A stretch of DNA of 64,000 nt from Oscillospiraceae bacterium (GCA_017505635.1 JAFVOU010000039.1:1-64000); one strand, 5' to 3'. Counted from the first letter of the stretch, positions 1 through 8,898 are shown. Notes: generated by a model from the letters alone, not told the origin. Program-made: numbers and translations.

Positions 1-1842
1 AAAGATATCGAAGATGCACTTGCAAAACTTGACTACATCAATGACCTTGATGCTGTTTCCAAGAGAGACCAGCTCAACGCTATGCACATTGCCTGTGAAG
101 CTGTAATGGTTCTTGGTAAACGTTATGGCGAACTTGCAAGAAAAATGGCTGAAGAAGAAACAGACGAAAAGAGAAAAGCAGAACTTCTCCAGATCGCTGC
201 TAACTGTGATGTTGTTCCAGCACACAAACCACAGACATTCTGGCAGGCAATCCAGACATACTGGTTTATCCACCTTGCAGTTACATCCGAATTGAACCCA
301 TGGGATGCTTACTCACCAGGTCACTTTGACCAGCATCTTGCTCCATTCTATGAAAAAGATACAGAAGACGGTATCCTTACAAGAGACTTTGCTCTTGAAC
401 TTCTTGAATGTCTCTGGGTAAAATTCAACAACCAGCCAGCACCTCCAAAAGTTGGTATCACACTTAAAGAATCTTCAACATACACAGACTTTGCTAACAT
501 CAACACAGGTGGTGTTACACCAGAAGGTCATGACGGTGTTACAGAAGTTTCCTACATCATCCTTGATGCAATGGACAACATGAGATTGGTTCAGCCAAAC
601 TCCAACGTTCAGATTTCCCGCAAAAACCCACAGAAATTCCTTAAACGTGCTTGTGAAATTGCTCGTCAGGGTTGGGGTCAGCCAGCATTCTACAACACAG
701 AAGCTATCATTCAGGAATTGCTCAACGCAGGCAAATCCATCGAAGATGCTCGTAACGGCGGTTGCTCCGGCTGTGTTGAAACAGGTGCTTTCGGTAACGA
801 AGCTTACATCCTTCAGGGTTACTTCAACATTCCAAAAATCTTCGAACTTACACTCTTCAACGGTGTTGATATGAGAACAGGCAAACAGCTTGGTCTCCAG
901 ACAGGTAACGCAGAAGACTTTGAAACATTTGAAGAACTTTGGGATGCATTTGCAAAACAGATCAAACACTTTGCAGACATCAAAGTTAAAGGTTCCAACG
1001 TAATCGAACAGATCTTTGCAACATACATGCCAGCTCCATTCCTCTCCATCATCACAAACGACTGTATCGCAAGAGGTAAAGACTACAATGCTGGTGGTGC
1101 ACGTTACAATACAAACTACCTCCAGGGTGTTGGTATCGGTACAATCACAGACTGTCTTGCAGCTGTTAAATACAATGTATATGACAACAAGAAATTCACA
1201 ATGGCTGAACTTCTCCAGGCATTGAAAGACAACTTTGTTGGTCACGAAGACATCCACAACCTCGTTTGCAACAAAACACCAAAATACGGCAACGATGATG
1301 ACTATGCTGATGACCTTATGAAACGTGTATTCTACCTCTATCAGGAAGAAATCACAGACAGACCAAATATGAAGGGCGGTACATGGAGAGTTGACATGCT
1401 GCCAACAACATGTCACGTTTACTTCGGTGACGTTATGATCGCTTCTGCAAACGGCCGTCTTGCACACAAACCAGTTTCTGAAGGTATCTCCCCAGAAAAA
1501 GGTGCTGACGTTAACGGTCCAACAGCAGTTATCAAATCCTGTGCTAAGATGGACCACCTCAAAACAGGCGGTACATTGCTCAACCAGAAATTCCTCCCAG
1601 AAACAATCGCTGGCGAAGAAGGTCTTGATCAGCTTGCTAACTACATCAGAACATACTTCAACATGGACGGTCACCATGTACAGTTCAACGTTGTTCATAA
1701 AGAACTTCTTATCGACGCTCAGGAACACCCAGAAGAATACAAAGACCTTATCGTTCGTGTTGCTGGTTACTCTGACTACTTCAGAAACCTTGACAGACCA
1801 CTTCAGGATGAAATCATCATGAGAACAGAACAGGAATTTTAA
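1..1842 (+). CDS. Glycyl radical enzyme, HypD-like, 5' end outside window
   Basis: The reading frame is open from base 1, so the N-terminus lies upstream; about 613 of an expected 780-800 residues are visible. The thiyl-radical site reads GCVE (Cys codon 772-774, Glu 778-780) and the C-terminal glycyl radical loop reads RVAGYSDYF (Gly 1765-1767). Together these place it in the dehydratase/lyase branch of glycyl radical enzymes, not true pyruvate formate-lyase. Stretches such as PGHFDQHLAPFYEKD and KDYNAGGARYNT resemble trans-4-hydroxy-L-proline dehydratase (HypD) as I remember it. Isethionate lyase or an arylacetate decarboxylase remain possible. A radical SAM activase is required but is not in view. 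The codon choice looks biased, for example CCA for Pro, as expected of a highly expressed fermentation enzyme. Confidence 0.85.
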   Translation, partial: KDIEDALAKLDYINDLDAVSKRDQLNAMHIACEAVMVLGKRYGELARKMAEEETDEKRKAELLQIAANCDVVPAHKPQTFWQAIQTYWFIHLAVTSELNPWDAYSPGHFDQHLAPFYEKDTEDGILTRDFALELLECLWVKFNNQPAPPKVGITLKESSTYTDFANINTGGVTPEGHDGVTEVSYIILDAMDNMRLVQPNSNVQISRKNPQKFLKRACEIARQGWGQPAFYNTEAIIQELLNAGKSIEDARNGGCSGCVETGAFGNEAYILQGYFNIPKIFELTLFNGVDMRTGKQLGLQTGNAEDFETFEELWDAFAKQIKHFADIKVKGSNVIEQIFATYMPAPFLSIITNDCIARGKDYNAGGARYNTNYLQGVGIGTITDCLAAVKYNVYDNKKFTMAELLQALKDNFVGHEDIHNLVCNKTPKYGNDDDYADDLMKRVFYLYQEEITDRPNMKGGTWRVDMLPTTCHVYFGDVMIASANGRLAHKPVSEGISPEKGADVNGPTAVIKSCAKMDHLKTGGTLLNQKFLPETIAGEEGLDQLANYIRTYFNMDGHHVQFNVVHKELLIDAQEHPEEYKDLIVRVAGYSDYFRNLDRPLQDEIIMRTEQEF

Positions 1843-1880
1843 TTCTTGACTGACGGTTTGTTAAACTGAATAAACAAATT

Positions 1881-1912
1881 AAGGGCACTCCAAACGGAGT
1901 GCCCTTTGTTTT
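1881..1912 (+). terminator. Rho-independent terminator of the glycyl radical enzyme gene
   Basis: An 11-bp stem (AAGGGCACTCC / GGAGTGCCCTT) with loop AAAC is followed by TGTTTTGT, 38 bases after the stop codon. It also separates this gene from the convergent lipoprotein gene. Confidence 0.85.
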
Positions 1913-1932
1913 GTATAAATTATTTTTAATAG

Positions 1933-2922
1933 TTATTGATACCTGTATTCTGTAACTATAAGATTATTATTTTCTGTTTTAAATGTATACAGATTGCAGT
2001 TTGCCAAATCAGCGTGTTTTATGCCATCTATTCTTATATCTTCCGTAAATATCGTCCAGCCATCATTATTCATAAATGTATAATATGTATTATTTGTAAG
2101 ATACTGATAGTCGACAGCATTTGCGCTGTCCAGTTCAGGATGTTCTTTTCGGAAATCGTTATAACTTTCGGTAACATCATACATATTGCCTGTTACACAG
2201 TCAAAATGCAGATATCTCTGTTCAGCTTCGTTATAGAAATTAACAATATAAGCAAAACGGTCAGATGCAATATAATTTTCCATTTCTTCTTCATAAATAA
2301 AGTCGTTCTTATCAATGGAATATATCCTGTAATTGAAAAAACTTTCTTCGGATATTTCTACAAATATCACATAGCCGTTAAGTGTTGTTACAATTTCAAG
2401 GGTATTCCAGTTTTCTGACAAAACCGTTTTGTTTTCTCCGTCAACGAGGATTAAATAAGAATTTCCTGTCCCCTTTTCTTCATCCACTTCACAGGTTAAC
2501 ACATATCGCTTATTGTTATAATCAAACCATCTTACTGCATTCCGTTCAAAAGGTTGTGCACCGTCAGTAACTCGGATTATTTCAAAATTTTCAAAATCCA
2601 GTTCTTTGTAATACATAACCTGACAAACATTTCCCTCGCCAATAGGCTGGTCAACTTCTGTTCCAAGAGAAATTTTGCCGCTGCCTTCCACACTGTGCAC
2701 ATCCATATATCTGCCGTCTTTTAAAGACTGTACATATTTTTCATCATCACAAGTGGACAGGTCAAAAACATATTCTTCTGATGATAAAACATTTTCCTGC
2801 TGCAACTCTTTTAACACAACATCTTTTTCTGTATCTGCCTCTTCTGTCATCCCATTATCTGTACAAGCAGTAAAAAACAAGAATAATATTACAATAAGTA
2901 GTAAAATTTTATACTTTTTCAT
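1933..2922 (-). CDS. Hypothetical lipoprotein, 329 aa
   Basis: I do not recognise this family. The N-terminus MKKYKILLLIVILFLFFTAC is a clear lipoprotein signal with lipobox FTAC and Cys20, so the mature protein should be anchored to the outer face of the cytoplasmic membrane. The rest is acidic and hydrophilic, rich in Tyr, Asn and Asp, with no further membrane segment. The recurring aromatic and beta-prone stretches suggest a beta-sheet or propeller fold, which is inference only. A ribosome binding site AAGGGGA precedes the ATG. The gene starts 14 bases after the stop of another lipoprotein gene on the same strand, so the two are probably cotranscribed. Confidence 0.8.
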   Translation of the reverse strand: MKKYKILLLIVILFLFFTACTDNGMTEEADTEKDVVLKELQQENVLSSEEYVFDLSTCDDEKYVQSLKDGRYMDVHSVEGSGKISLGTEVDQPIGEGNVCQVMYYKELDFENFEIIRVTDGAQPFERNAVRWFDYNNKRYVLTCEVDEEKGTGNSYLILVDGENKTVLSENWNTLEIVTTLNGYVIFVEISEESFFNYRIYSIDKNDFIYEEEMENYIASDRFAYIVNFYNEAEQRYLHFDCVTGNMYDVTESYNDFRKEHPELDSANAVDYQYLTNNTYYTFMNNDGWTIFTEDIRIDGIKHADLANCNLYTFKTENNNLIVTEYRYQ

Positions 2923-2936
2923 ATGCTTATCCCCTT

Positions 2937-3590
2937 TTATTTGCTAAAAGATATTGTAATCATATAATATTCATCATTTTCATCTGCATCTGTTACTGCT
3001 TTTGGGGTTGCAAAATCTGATGTATTTGCTACTCTGCCTTCTGCACCTGATTTAATGCGGCGATATGCGATAATCGGAGTTTCTTCTTCTGAAATTTCAA
3101 AATATTCATTTACAGACCTGTGTGATGTATAACTATAATCCGCCTCATAAACATCGTCATCATAAAATGCTCCACCCAGACTGCCGCTGTCATAAGCAAA
3201 ATTAATATTTGGCAGATGATAATATTCCACAGCAAACAAGGTGAGTTTATCTTTTATTTTGCCGTTACAGAAATTATTTGTATACTGCCACTGTCCGTTT
3301 TCCAATTTATAGGTTTTAAGTTCAAATGCAGTATAATCTTCGGTTGAAATTTCAAACACTACATTGTTTCGGTTGCCTGTTGAAAAAGCATTAATAAAAA
3401 ATTCTTCCCGCTGTGTCAATTCTATCTGTCTGACAAAATTTGTATTTTCTGTTTCTGAATCTGATGTTATAACCTCTGTGGTGCTGTGTTGCGGATTTTG
3501 CTGCATATCTGTCAGATTAACCGAAAAACTGCAAGCTGTTAATGTTGTGACCAAAGCAAAACACAAAAATACAAACAACAAACGTTTCAT
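2937..3590 (-). CDS. Hypothetical lipoprotein, 217 aa
   Basis: The protein begins MKRLLFVFLCFALVTTLTAC, a lipoprotein signal with lipobox LTAC and Cys20, followed by a Ser/Thr/Glu-rich linker and a globular domain of about 160 residues. No known domain is recognised. The ribosome binding site AAAGGCGGTG lies just upstream of the ATG. It is the first of a two-gene lipoprotein unit with the 329-aa gene downstream (14-base gap). Possible promoter elements TTGATT and TAATAT, 17 bases apart, lie upstream near 3.62-3.65 kb. The partners look like paralogous surface proteins in export signal only; their mature sequences are not obviously similar. Confidence 0.78.
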   Translation of the reverse strand: MKRLLFVFLCFALVTTLTACSFSVNLTDMQQNPQHSTTEVITSDSETENTNFVRQIELTQREEFFINAFSTGNRNNVVFEISTEDYTAFELKTYKLENGQWQYTNNFCNGKIKDKLTLFAVEYYHLPNINFAYDSGSLGGAFYDDDVYEADYSYTSHRSVNEYFEISEEETPIIAYRRIKSGAEGRVANTSDFATPKAVTDADENDEYYMITISFSK

Positions 3591-3660
3591 ATAAACACCG
3601 CCTTTCTGTTTAAATATATATTATCATATATACAATATCTAATCAATCACAAAACTTTAC

Positions 3661-3702
3661 AAAAAAAACTTTCTCTTTAGTATTTTTACCAAAAAGAAAG
3701 TT
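3661..3702 (-). terminator. Terminator after the M42 peptidase gene
   Basis: On the minus strand, AAACTTTCT pairs with AGAAAGTTT across a loop of about 20 bases and is followed by an uninterrupted T run. It lies 44 bases beyond the peptidase stop codon and before the two-lipoprotein unit. Confidence 0.6.
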
Positions 3703-3745
3703 TTATTGTTTTATCTGATTAATCCAACTTATATAATAAACACGC

Positions 3746-4768
3746 TTATCTTACATATGCTTCAATCAGCTTATATGTGTTTACAAGGCCGTCGATATGG
3801 CTTCTTTCGTAACCGTGGGATGCATAAACACCCGGACCGATAAGACCGTGACGGATATCGTAACCTGCACGGAGAGTTGCTTCAACGTCAGAACCGTAGT
3901 ATGGATATGTGTCAACTGCATAATCAATGCCGTTTGCTTTTGCAAGTTCGATAAGTTTTGTTGTGATTTCATAGTTGTAAGGGCCGCCTGCATCTTTTGC
4001 ACAGATGGAAACCTGTGTTTCATCACATTCAAGGCCTGCACCAATACAACCCATATCAACACTTATCATATCCTTAACATCTGCAGGGATACCAGCTGAA
4101 CCGCCGTGACCAATTTCTTCGTAAACAGTAAAGTTGATGTACACTTTTCTGCCAAGTGTTACTTCCCCGTCTGCAACGGATTTTGCAAGTGCCATAAGCA
4201 CCGCTGCAGAAGCTTTGTCATCAAGAAAACGGCTTTTGATGTAACCTTTTGATGTTACTGTATATCTTGGATTAAGGGCAATAAAGTCACCGTTTGCAAT
4301 GCCAAGTGCTTTTGTATCTGCTGCAGATTTTACACGTTCGTCCAGCAGAACTTCGATATTTCCGTCAAATGTTCTTGGGTCATTAACCTTGTTGTTAACG
4401 TGGGAAGAAGCGTTTTCTATCTGGAATGTCCCTTCGTATTCGCCGTTAAAGCGTGTGATAACAGTTACAGTTTCGGTTTCCACATTGTTTGGATTAAGGC
4501 CGCCAAGTGTTGTTACATTGAGTGCACCATTGCCTTTTATTGTGTGAACAACCGCACCAAGTGTGTCAACGTGTGCCGCAAGCATAAGTGGTTCGCCTTC
4601 ACCGCCAATACAGCATATTACACCGCCTTTGTGCAGTGTGTATGGTTCAAAACCAAGTGCTGTAAGTTCGTTCATAAGATAATCCTGCACCCTTTTTGTG
4701 TAACCTGTAGGACTTGGGATTTCCATAAGCTGTTTAAGCTGTGTCATCATATATTCTTTGTTTTTCAT
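3746..4768 (-). CDS. M42 family metallo-aminopeptidase (glutamyl aminopeptidase/endoglucanase family)
   Basis: At 340 residues this is the usual length for M42 peptidases, cytosolic dinuclear-metal aminopeptidases that trim peptides. Visible catalytic and metal-binding features are AAHVDTLG (His66, Asp68), SRFLDDKAS (Asp183/184), the YEEIGHGG motif with the acid/base Glu pair (217/218), VDMG (Asp238), and a C-terminal SHGYERSHIDG His region. The start is set by the ribosome binding site GGAGG six bases before the ATG. The gene stands alone between a membrane protein gene and the lipoprotein pair on the same strand, with its own terminator. Substrate choice within M42 cannot be read from sequence. 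Confidence 0.92.
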   Translation of the reverse strand: MKNKEYMMTQLKQLMEIPSPTGYTKRVQDYLMNELTALGFEPYTLHKGGVICCIGGEGEPLMLAAHVDTLGAVVHTIKGNGALNVTTLGGLNPNNVETETVTVITRFNGEYEGTFQIENASSHVNNKVNDPRTFDGNIEVLLDERVKSAADTKALGIANGDFIALNPRYTVTSKGYIKSRFLDDKASAAVLMALAKSVADGEVTLGRKVYINFTVYEEIGHGGSAGIPADVKDMISVDMGCIGAGLECDETQVSICAKDAGGPYNYEITTKLIELAKANGIDYAVDTYPYYGSDVEATLRAGYDIRHGLIGPGVYASHGYERSHIDGLVNTYKLIEAYVR

Positions 4769-4837
4769 ATCTGCCTCCGTTTAAATGCAAAACAGGAACT
4801 GCCATACTGCAAAGCAATATGACAATTCCCGATAATA

Positions 4838-5674
4838 TTACTTGTTTTCTGTCTGTGAATCAACTGCAGGAAGTTCCACCTGCATTGCACTTTCGCGCAC
4901 TGCTACAAGATAGTATTCGCTGCCCTGTTTCTGGAAGATGTAGTCTACATATTTGGAAACATTGCCGCTTGCATCGTCGTTCCAGTTTGTTGCAGGTGAG
5001 ATGTATCCCACTGTAACAATCTTTTCACCGCTGCCGCGTTTGATTTTTTCAACCTTTGGTGTAAAACCTGTAGGGAAACTTGTGATTGGAACAATATAAG
5101 CCTGTTTTCCTTCATCGTATGTGAATTCGATTTCCTGTTCAGAGAAGCTCTGATGTGTAAGTGTATGCTGTGTGCCGAAAACTTTTGTAAAGTAACGGTC
5201 CACTTCTACTGCAGGAAGATATGTCTGACCAAAGTCATCTTTTTCGTACTGTTCCATATCTTCGTTCATAACAGCTGCCCACACACTGCTGGAAAGCAGA
5301 ATTGTCTGGTCTGCCTGGTCAGGTGATTCAAACGGAAGAGGGTCTGCTACAACAAGAGTAGCAAGCAATGCATTGTATTTTTCTTTTTCTGCTGTGTTAT
5401 CCAACAGTTTTGCAGCAACCTTTACACCGCCTGCAACTATGGAAATAACACCTGCAAGCATAAGCAGACACATAACCGCACCCACAATAACGCGGCGTTT
5501 ATGTTTTGACCGTATATCCTTTTTGCCGATATATTTTTCCACTTCTGCTTCCTGTTCCTTTGCAAATTTGTCAGAAGTTTCGGATTTATCTGCTTTATAT
5601 GTTATTTTTACAGTATCCTTAAGATTTTCTGTATCGATTATATTTTCCTGAATATCTATTTTCTTTTTATCCAT
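4838..5674 (-). CDS. Hypothetical single-pass membrane protein, 278 aa
   Basis: I do not recognise the family. About 60 charged N-terminal residues (rich in Lys, Asp and Glu) precede a basic patch KHKRR and one membrane helix at about residues 62-84. Roughly 190 residues follow that should face outside, by the positive-inside rule. The outer part has alternating Tyr/Thr/Val strands resembling a conjugal-transfer (TcpC-like) or NTF2-type extracytoplasmic domain, but that is a guess. The start ATG (5672-5674) is chosen because AAAGGAA lies seven bases upstream; an in-frame TTG two codons earlier is too close. The gene is 69 bases from the M42 start and may share its transcript. Confidence 0.72.
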   Translation of the reverse strand: MDKKKIDIQENIIDTENLKDTVKITYKADKSETSDKFAKEQEAEVEKYIGKKDIRSKHKRRVIVGAVMCLLMLAGVISIVAGGVKVAAKLLDNTAEKEKYNALLATLVVADPLPFESPDQADQTILLSSSVWAAVMNEDMEQYEKDDFGQTYLPAVEVDRYFTKVFGTQHTLTHQSFSEQEIEFTYDEGKQAYIVPITSFPTGFTPKVEKIKRGSGEKIVTVGYISPATNWNDDASGNVSKYVDYIFQKQGSEYYLVAVRESAMQVELPAVDSQTENK

Positions 5675-5782
5675 ACTCAAATTCCTTTTCAGATAAAATT
5701 TTACATACTTTTACATAATAATACTAATATAGTATAACATATAATATCCGATAAATCAAAAAGAAATTGTTAACAAACAAGA

Positions 5783-5808
5783 AAAAGGCAGGAAATTCCT
5801 GCCTTTTT
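5783..5808 (-). terminator. Terminator of pnp (bidirectional in form)
   Basis: AAAAAGGCAGGAA and TTCCTGCCTTTTTT form a compact hairpin with A and T runs on both sides. It sits 12 bases beyond the pnp stop codon. Confidence 0.85.
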
Positions 5809-5819
5809 TCACATTCTGA

Positions 5820-7931
5820 TTAGTTCTGCTGTGCTTTTTTTGCTGCGATTTCAGCAAGAGCGTCTTTTCTGGAGAGGTTGATTCTGTTCTGGTCATCGAT
5901 TTCTGTTACCTTAACGATAACTTCGTCGCCTACATTAACAACATCTTCAACTTTTTCAACTCTCTTTTCAGCAAGTTTGGAGATGTGTACAAGGCCTTCT
6001 TTGCCTGGAGCAATTTCAACAAATGCACCGAAGCTCATAAGTCTTGTTACAACGCCTTTGTAGATTGCACCAACTTCAGGGTCAAACACAATTGTGTTGA
6101 TTACGCTGATAGCCTGGTTGATTTTTTCTGTATCCATACCGCTGACAAATACACTGCCGTCTTCTTCGATATCAATCTGAACTTCGCATTCTGCGCAGAT
6201 TTTCTGGATAACTTTACCGCCTTTACCGATAACGTCCTTGATTTTTTCAGGGTCAATTTTGAGACCTTTCATTTTTGGAGCGTATTTGGAAAGTTCTTTT
6301 CTTGGTTCTGCGATAACAGGCATCATGATGTCATCGAGAATGTGAAGTCTTGCTTTGCGGCATTTTTCGAATGCTTCAGCAATGATTTCGTATGTGAGAC
6401 CGTCAACTTTGATGTCAACCTGGATAGCTGTGATACCGTTGTGTGTACCGCCAACTTTAAAGTCCATATCGCCGAAGAAGTCTTCGAGGCCCTGAATGTC
6501 AAGCATTGTCATCCAGCGGTCGCCTTCTGTGATAAGACCTACAGAGATACCTGCAACAGGTGTTTTGATTGGAACACCTGCATCCATAAGAGCAAGTGTG
6601 GAAGCACAGATGGAACCCTGGCTTGTGGAACCGTTGGAAGAAAGAATTTCAGAAACAAGTCTGATTGTGTATGGGAATTCTTCCTGGCTTGGAAGTACCG
6701 GAACAAGTGCTCTTTCAGCAAGTGCACCGTGACCGATTTCACGTCTGCCTGGAGAACGGAGTGGTCTTGCTTCACCAACAGAGTATGGTGGGAAGTTGTA
6801 CTGGTGCATGTATTTCTTTTCGTATACGTCCTGAAGACCATCGATAAGCTGTGCATCTTTTACGCTGCCAAGTGTTGCAACAGTGAGAACCTGTGTCTGA
6901 CCGCGTGTGAACATACCTGAACCGTGTGTTCTTGGGAGAAGACCAACTTCTGCAGCAAGTGGACGGATTTCGTTGATACCACGGCCGTCAACACGTTTGC
7001 CTTCGTCGAGAAGCCAGCGGCGAACGATGAATTTCTGAAGTTTGTACATACATTCGTCGATTTCGCCTGCTCTTTCAGGGTACATTTCGTCAAATTTTTC
7101 GTGTACTTCTGTGTAGATTGGGTTAAGACGTGCTTCGCGAACATTTTTGTCGTCTGTATCAAGAGCAAATTTAACCTTGTCGATAGCAAATTCCTTGATT
7201 GCTTCGAACATATCGTGGTCAACTTCGATATGCTGGAATTCGTATTTTGGTTTGCCGATTTCAGCTTTGATTTCTTTTACAAATTCGATGAATTTTTTGA
7301 TTTCTTCGTGACCTGTTCTGATAGCTTCCAGCATTTTGTCTTCCGGAACTTCAGCAGCGCCAGCTTCAATCATAACAACCTTTTCTTCGCTGCAAACCAG
7401 TGTAAGATCAAGTTTGTTTGTCTTTTTCTGTTCTGCGCTTGGCATAAGAACAATTTCGTCATCAACAAGACCTACAGAGATACCGCCGATTGGGCCGTTG
7501 AATGGAACATCGGAGATTTCTGTTGCGATGATAGCGCCGAGCATACCTGTAATTTCTGGGTCGCAGTCAGGTTCAACGCTCATAACTGTCATAACGATGG
7601 AAACATCGTTGCGCATATCTTTTGGGAAAAGTGGGCGCATTGGTCTGTCAACAACGCGGGAAGAAAGGATTGCGCTTTCGCCCGGACGGCCTTCGCGTCT
7701 GAGGAAGGAGCCTGGGATACGGCCTACAGCATAGATTTTTTCTTCAAAGTCTACAGACAATGGGAAAAAGTCGATGCCTTCTCTTGGGTTTGCGCTCATA
7801 GTTACGTTTGCAAGAACAACTGTTTCGCCGTATCTTACAAGACAGGAACCATTGGAAAGAGCACACATTTTGCCTGTTTCTACAACAAGCTTTCTACCTG
7901 CAAAGGTAGTTTCAAATACTCTAAAACTCAT
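5820..7931 (-). CDS. pnp: Polyribonucleotide nucleotidyltransferase (PNPase)
   Basis: PNPase degrades RNA 3' to 5' by phosphorolysis and is a core member of RNA-decay complexes. The 703-residue protein has the full family layout: two RNase PH-type domains separated by an alpha-helical linker, a KH domain with the GKGG loop at about residues 569-572, and a C-terminal S1 domain from about residue 621 (GAIYKGVVTRLMSFGAFVEI). The phosphate-binding region GSTSQGSICAST is intact. The start ATG follows GGAGG by eight bases. The gene lies downstream of rpsO on the same strand, as in many bacteria, and its leader can fold into a long hairpin. Confidence 0.97.
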   Translation of the reverse strand: MSFRVFETTFAGRKLVVETGKMCALSNGSCLVRYGETVVLANVTMSANPREGIDFFPLSVDFEEKIYAVGRIPGSFLRREGRPGESAILSSRVVDRPMRPLFPKDMRNDVSIVMTVMSVEPDCDPEITGMLGAIIATEISDVPFNGPIGGISVGLVDDEIVLMPSAEQKKTNKLDLTLVCSEEKVVMIEAGAAEVPEDKMLEAIRTGHEEIKKFIEFVKEIKAEIGKPKYEFQHIEVDHDMFEAIKEFAIDKVKFALDTDDKNVREARLNPIYTEVHEKFDEMYPERAGEIDECMYKLQKFIVRRWLLDEGKRVDGRGINEIRPLAAEVGLLPRTHGSGMFTRGQTQVLTVATLGSVKDAQLIDGLQDVYEKKYMHQYNFPPYSVGEARPLRSPGRREIGHGALAERALVPVLPSQEEFPYTIRLVSEILSSNGSTSQGSICASTLALMDAGVPIKTPVAGISVGLITEGDRWMTMLDIQGLEDFFGDMDFKVGGTHNGITAIQVDIKVDGLTYEIIAEAFEKCRKARLHILDDIMMPVIAEPRKELSKYAPKMKGLKIDPEKIKDVIGKGGKVIQKICAECEVQIDIEEDGSVFVSGMDTEKINQAISVINTIVFDPEVGAIYKGVVTRLMSFGAFVEIAPGKEGLVHISKLAEKRVEKVEDVVNVGDEVIVKVTEIDDQNRINLSRKDALAEIAAKKAQQN

Positions 7932-7956
7932 TTTTTATTCCTCCTGTTTTAGTATC

Positions 7957-8051
7957 CCAACAGGAAAAATTACATTTTTAGCAATGAATTCAGCCCTTAA
8001 AATAACTTTAACGGCTCAAGTTACTGCTAAATATAATAAATTTCCTGCTGG
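7957..8051 (-). promoter_or_regulatory. Long foldable leader hairpin upstream of pnp
   Basis: On the minus strand CCAGCAGGAAA pairs with TTTCCTGTTGG (11 bp, one G-U). Further in, TTTAGCAGT pairs with ATTGCTAAA, and AGCC..TTAAA pairs with TTTAA..GGCT at the tip. The hairpin lies between rpsO and the pnp ribosome binding site. Its position matches the RNase III-processed, PNPase-autoregulated leader known from Escherichia coli; that equivalence is inference. Confidence 0.6.
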
Positions 8052-8087
8052 TTTTTTTGTTTGATTTACTGTGTCTTTTTAGACTTA

Positions 8088-8114
8088 AAGGCAGATGCTG
8101 TTAACATCTGCCTT
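8088..8114 (-). terminator. Hairpin after rpsO (weak terminator or processing site)
   Basis: A 10-bp stem AAGGCAGATG / CATCTGCCTT with a 7-base loop lies 16 bases after the rpsO stop. No clean T run follows on the minus strand, so readthrough into pnp is likely. Confidence 0.5.
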
Positions 8115-8129
8115 ATTAGCTGTTTTAAA

Positions 8130-8384
8130 TTATTTACGGAGACCAAGTTTAGCAACGATTGCACGGTATCTTTCGATATCTGTTTTCTGCAAGTATGCCA
8201 AAAGGTTACGACGGCGACCTACCATTTTGAAGAGGCCACGACGGGAGTGGTGGTCCTGTTTGTTTGTTTTGAGGTGGTCTGTGAGGTGGTTGATTCTTGC
8301 TGTGAGAAGAGCAATCTGTACTTCTGGAGAACCTGTGTCACCTTCGTGCATGCCGTATGCTGCAATAATTTCCTGTTTGTTCAT
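8130..8384 (-). CDS. rpsO: 30S ribosomal protein S15
   Basis: S15 binds 16S rRNA helices 20-22 and helps organise the small-subunit platform. Signature stretches [41 protein letters not shown] and the C-terminal KLGLRK are all present. I place the start at the ATG 8382-8384 (84 aa), because AAAGGTG lies nine bases upstream. An in-frame GTG four codons earlier would overlap that ribosome binding site. A consensus promoter lies about 115 bases upstream, leaving a leader of roughly 100 bases that could carry S15 autoregulation. The gene is followed by pnp, the common bacterial order. Confidence 0.96.
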   Translation of the reverse strand: MNKQEIIAAYGMHEGDTGSPEVQIALLTARINHLTDHLKTNKQDHHSRRGLFKMVGRRRNLLAYLQKTDIERYRAIVAKLGLRK

Positions 8385-8495
8385 AGTTGTTTTCACCTTT
8401 CATTTAATAAATTTCGCCTTGTAACTCAGCCTGAGGTGGGTGAACATCTGTTACACAGCTTTGTTCCTCAAACCGATTTACAGGTCAGCTCAAAT

Positions 8496-8524
8496 ATTAT
8501 AACATTTGTTGTTCCGTTTGTAAA
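8496..8524 (-). promoter_or_regulatory. Sigma-A type promoter of rpsO-pnp
   Basis: On the minus strand TTTACA is followed after exactly 17 bases by a perfect TATAAT. Transcription should start near 8489, giving a leader of about 105 bases before the rpsO ATG. Confidence 0.75.
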
Positions 8525-8584
8525 TAAGAAAAACAAATATTTAACTGCAAAATTATAAATTTTTTGTTAATTAAATCTGTCCGT

Positions 8585-8898
8585 CTATATGTATAAGGCG
8601 CGGATATGTATAGATATATGCGCTAAGCGGATAATTCCATCTGTCGGCTGTATTTCTTTTAATGTATTTGCATAGCAAAATACAAAATTATAAAACAGCT
8701 GTGTCTGCTCATCATCAAGCAAACCACCTTCATCTTTTATACAGGCAGATGCGGTTTCTTTATTTTTGCTTTTTTCTTCTTCAACTATCGCTGTATCTGC
8801 AGCATAGGATATATCTGCACCGGTTTCCTGCACAGAACATCCTGCAAGGCAGAATAAAACCGCAGCAGTCATTGCCGCCGATATTATTTTTTATACAT
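8585..8898 (-). pseudogene. Small lipoprotein gene with a probable one-base frameshift
   Basis: From the ATG at 8896-8898, preceded by AAAAGGG, the reading is MYKK then stop, because six A residues run into TAA. If the A run were seven long, translation would continue as MYKKIISAAMTAAVLFCLAGC, a textbook lipoprotein signal with lipobox LAGC. It would then carry on through about 80 more residues to the stop at 8585. The open frame is coding-like from the internal ATG at 8872. The options are a decayed gene, a contingency (phase-variable or slippage) site, or a base error in the assembly. The short C-terminus (about 97 aa in total) may also be a truncation. No function is recognised. Confidence 0.55.

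Noticed and set aside
475-1728. Long open frame on the minus strand opposite the glycyl radical enzyme gene
   Set aside because: Its translation is Cys-, Phe- and Val-rich without motifs, and it lies fully antisense to a highly codon-biased gene. It is a by-product of that bias.
1-1842. Calling the first gene pyruvate formate-lyase
   Set aside because: PFL has adjacent catalytic Cys-Cys. Here the site reads GCVE, which marks the dehydratase/lyase branch.
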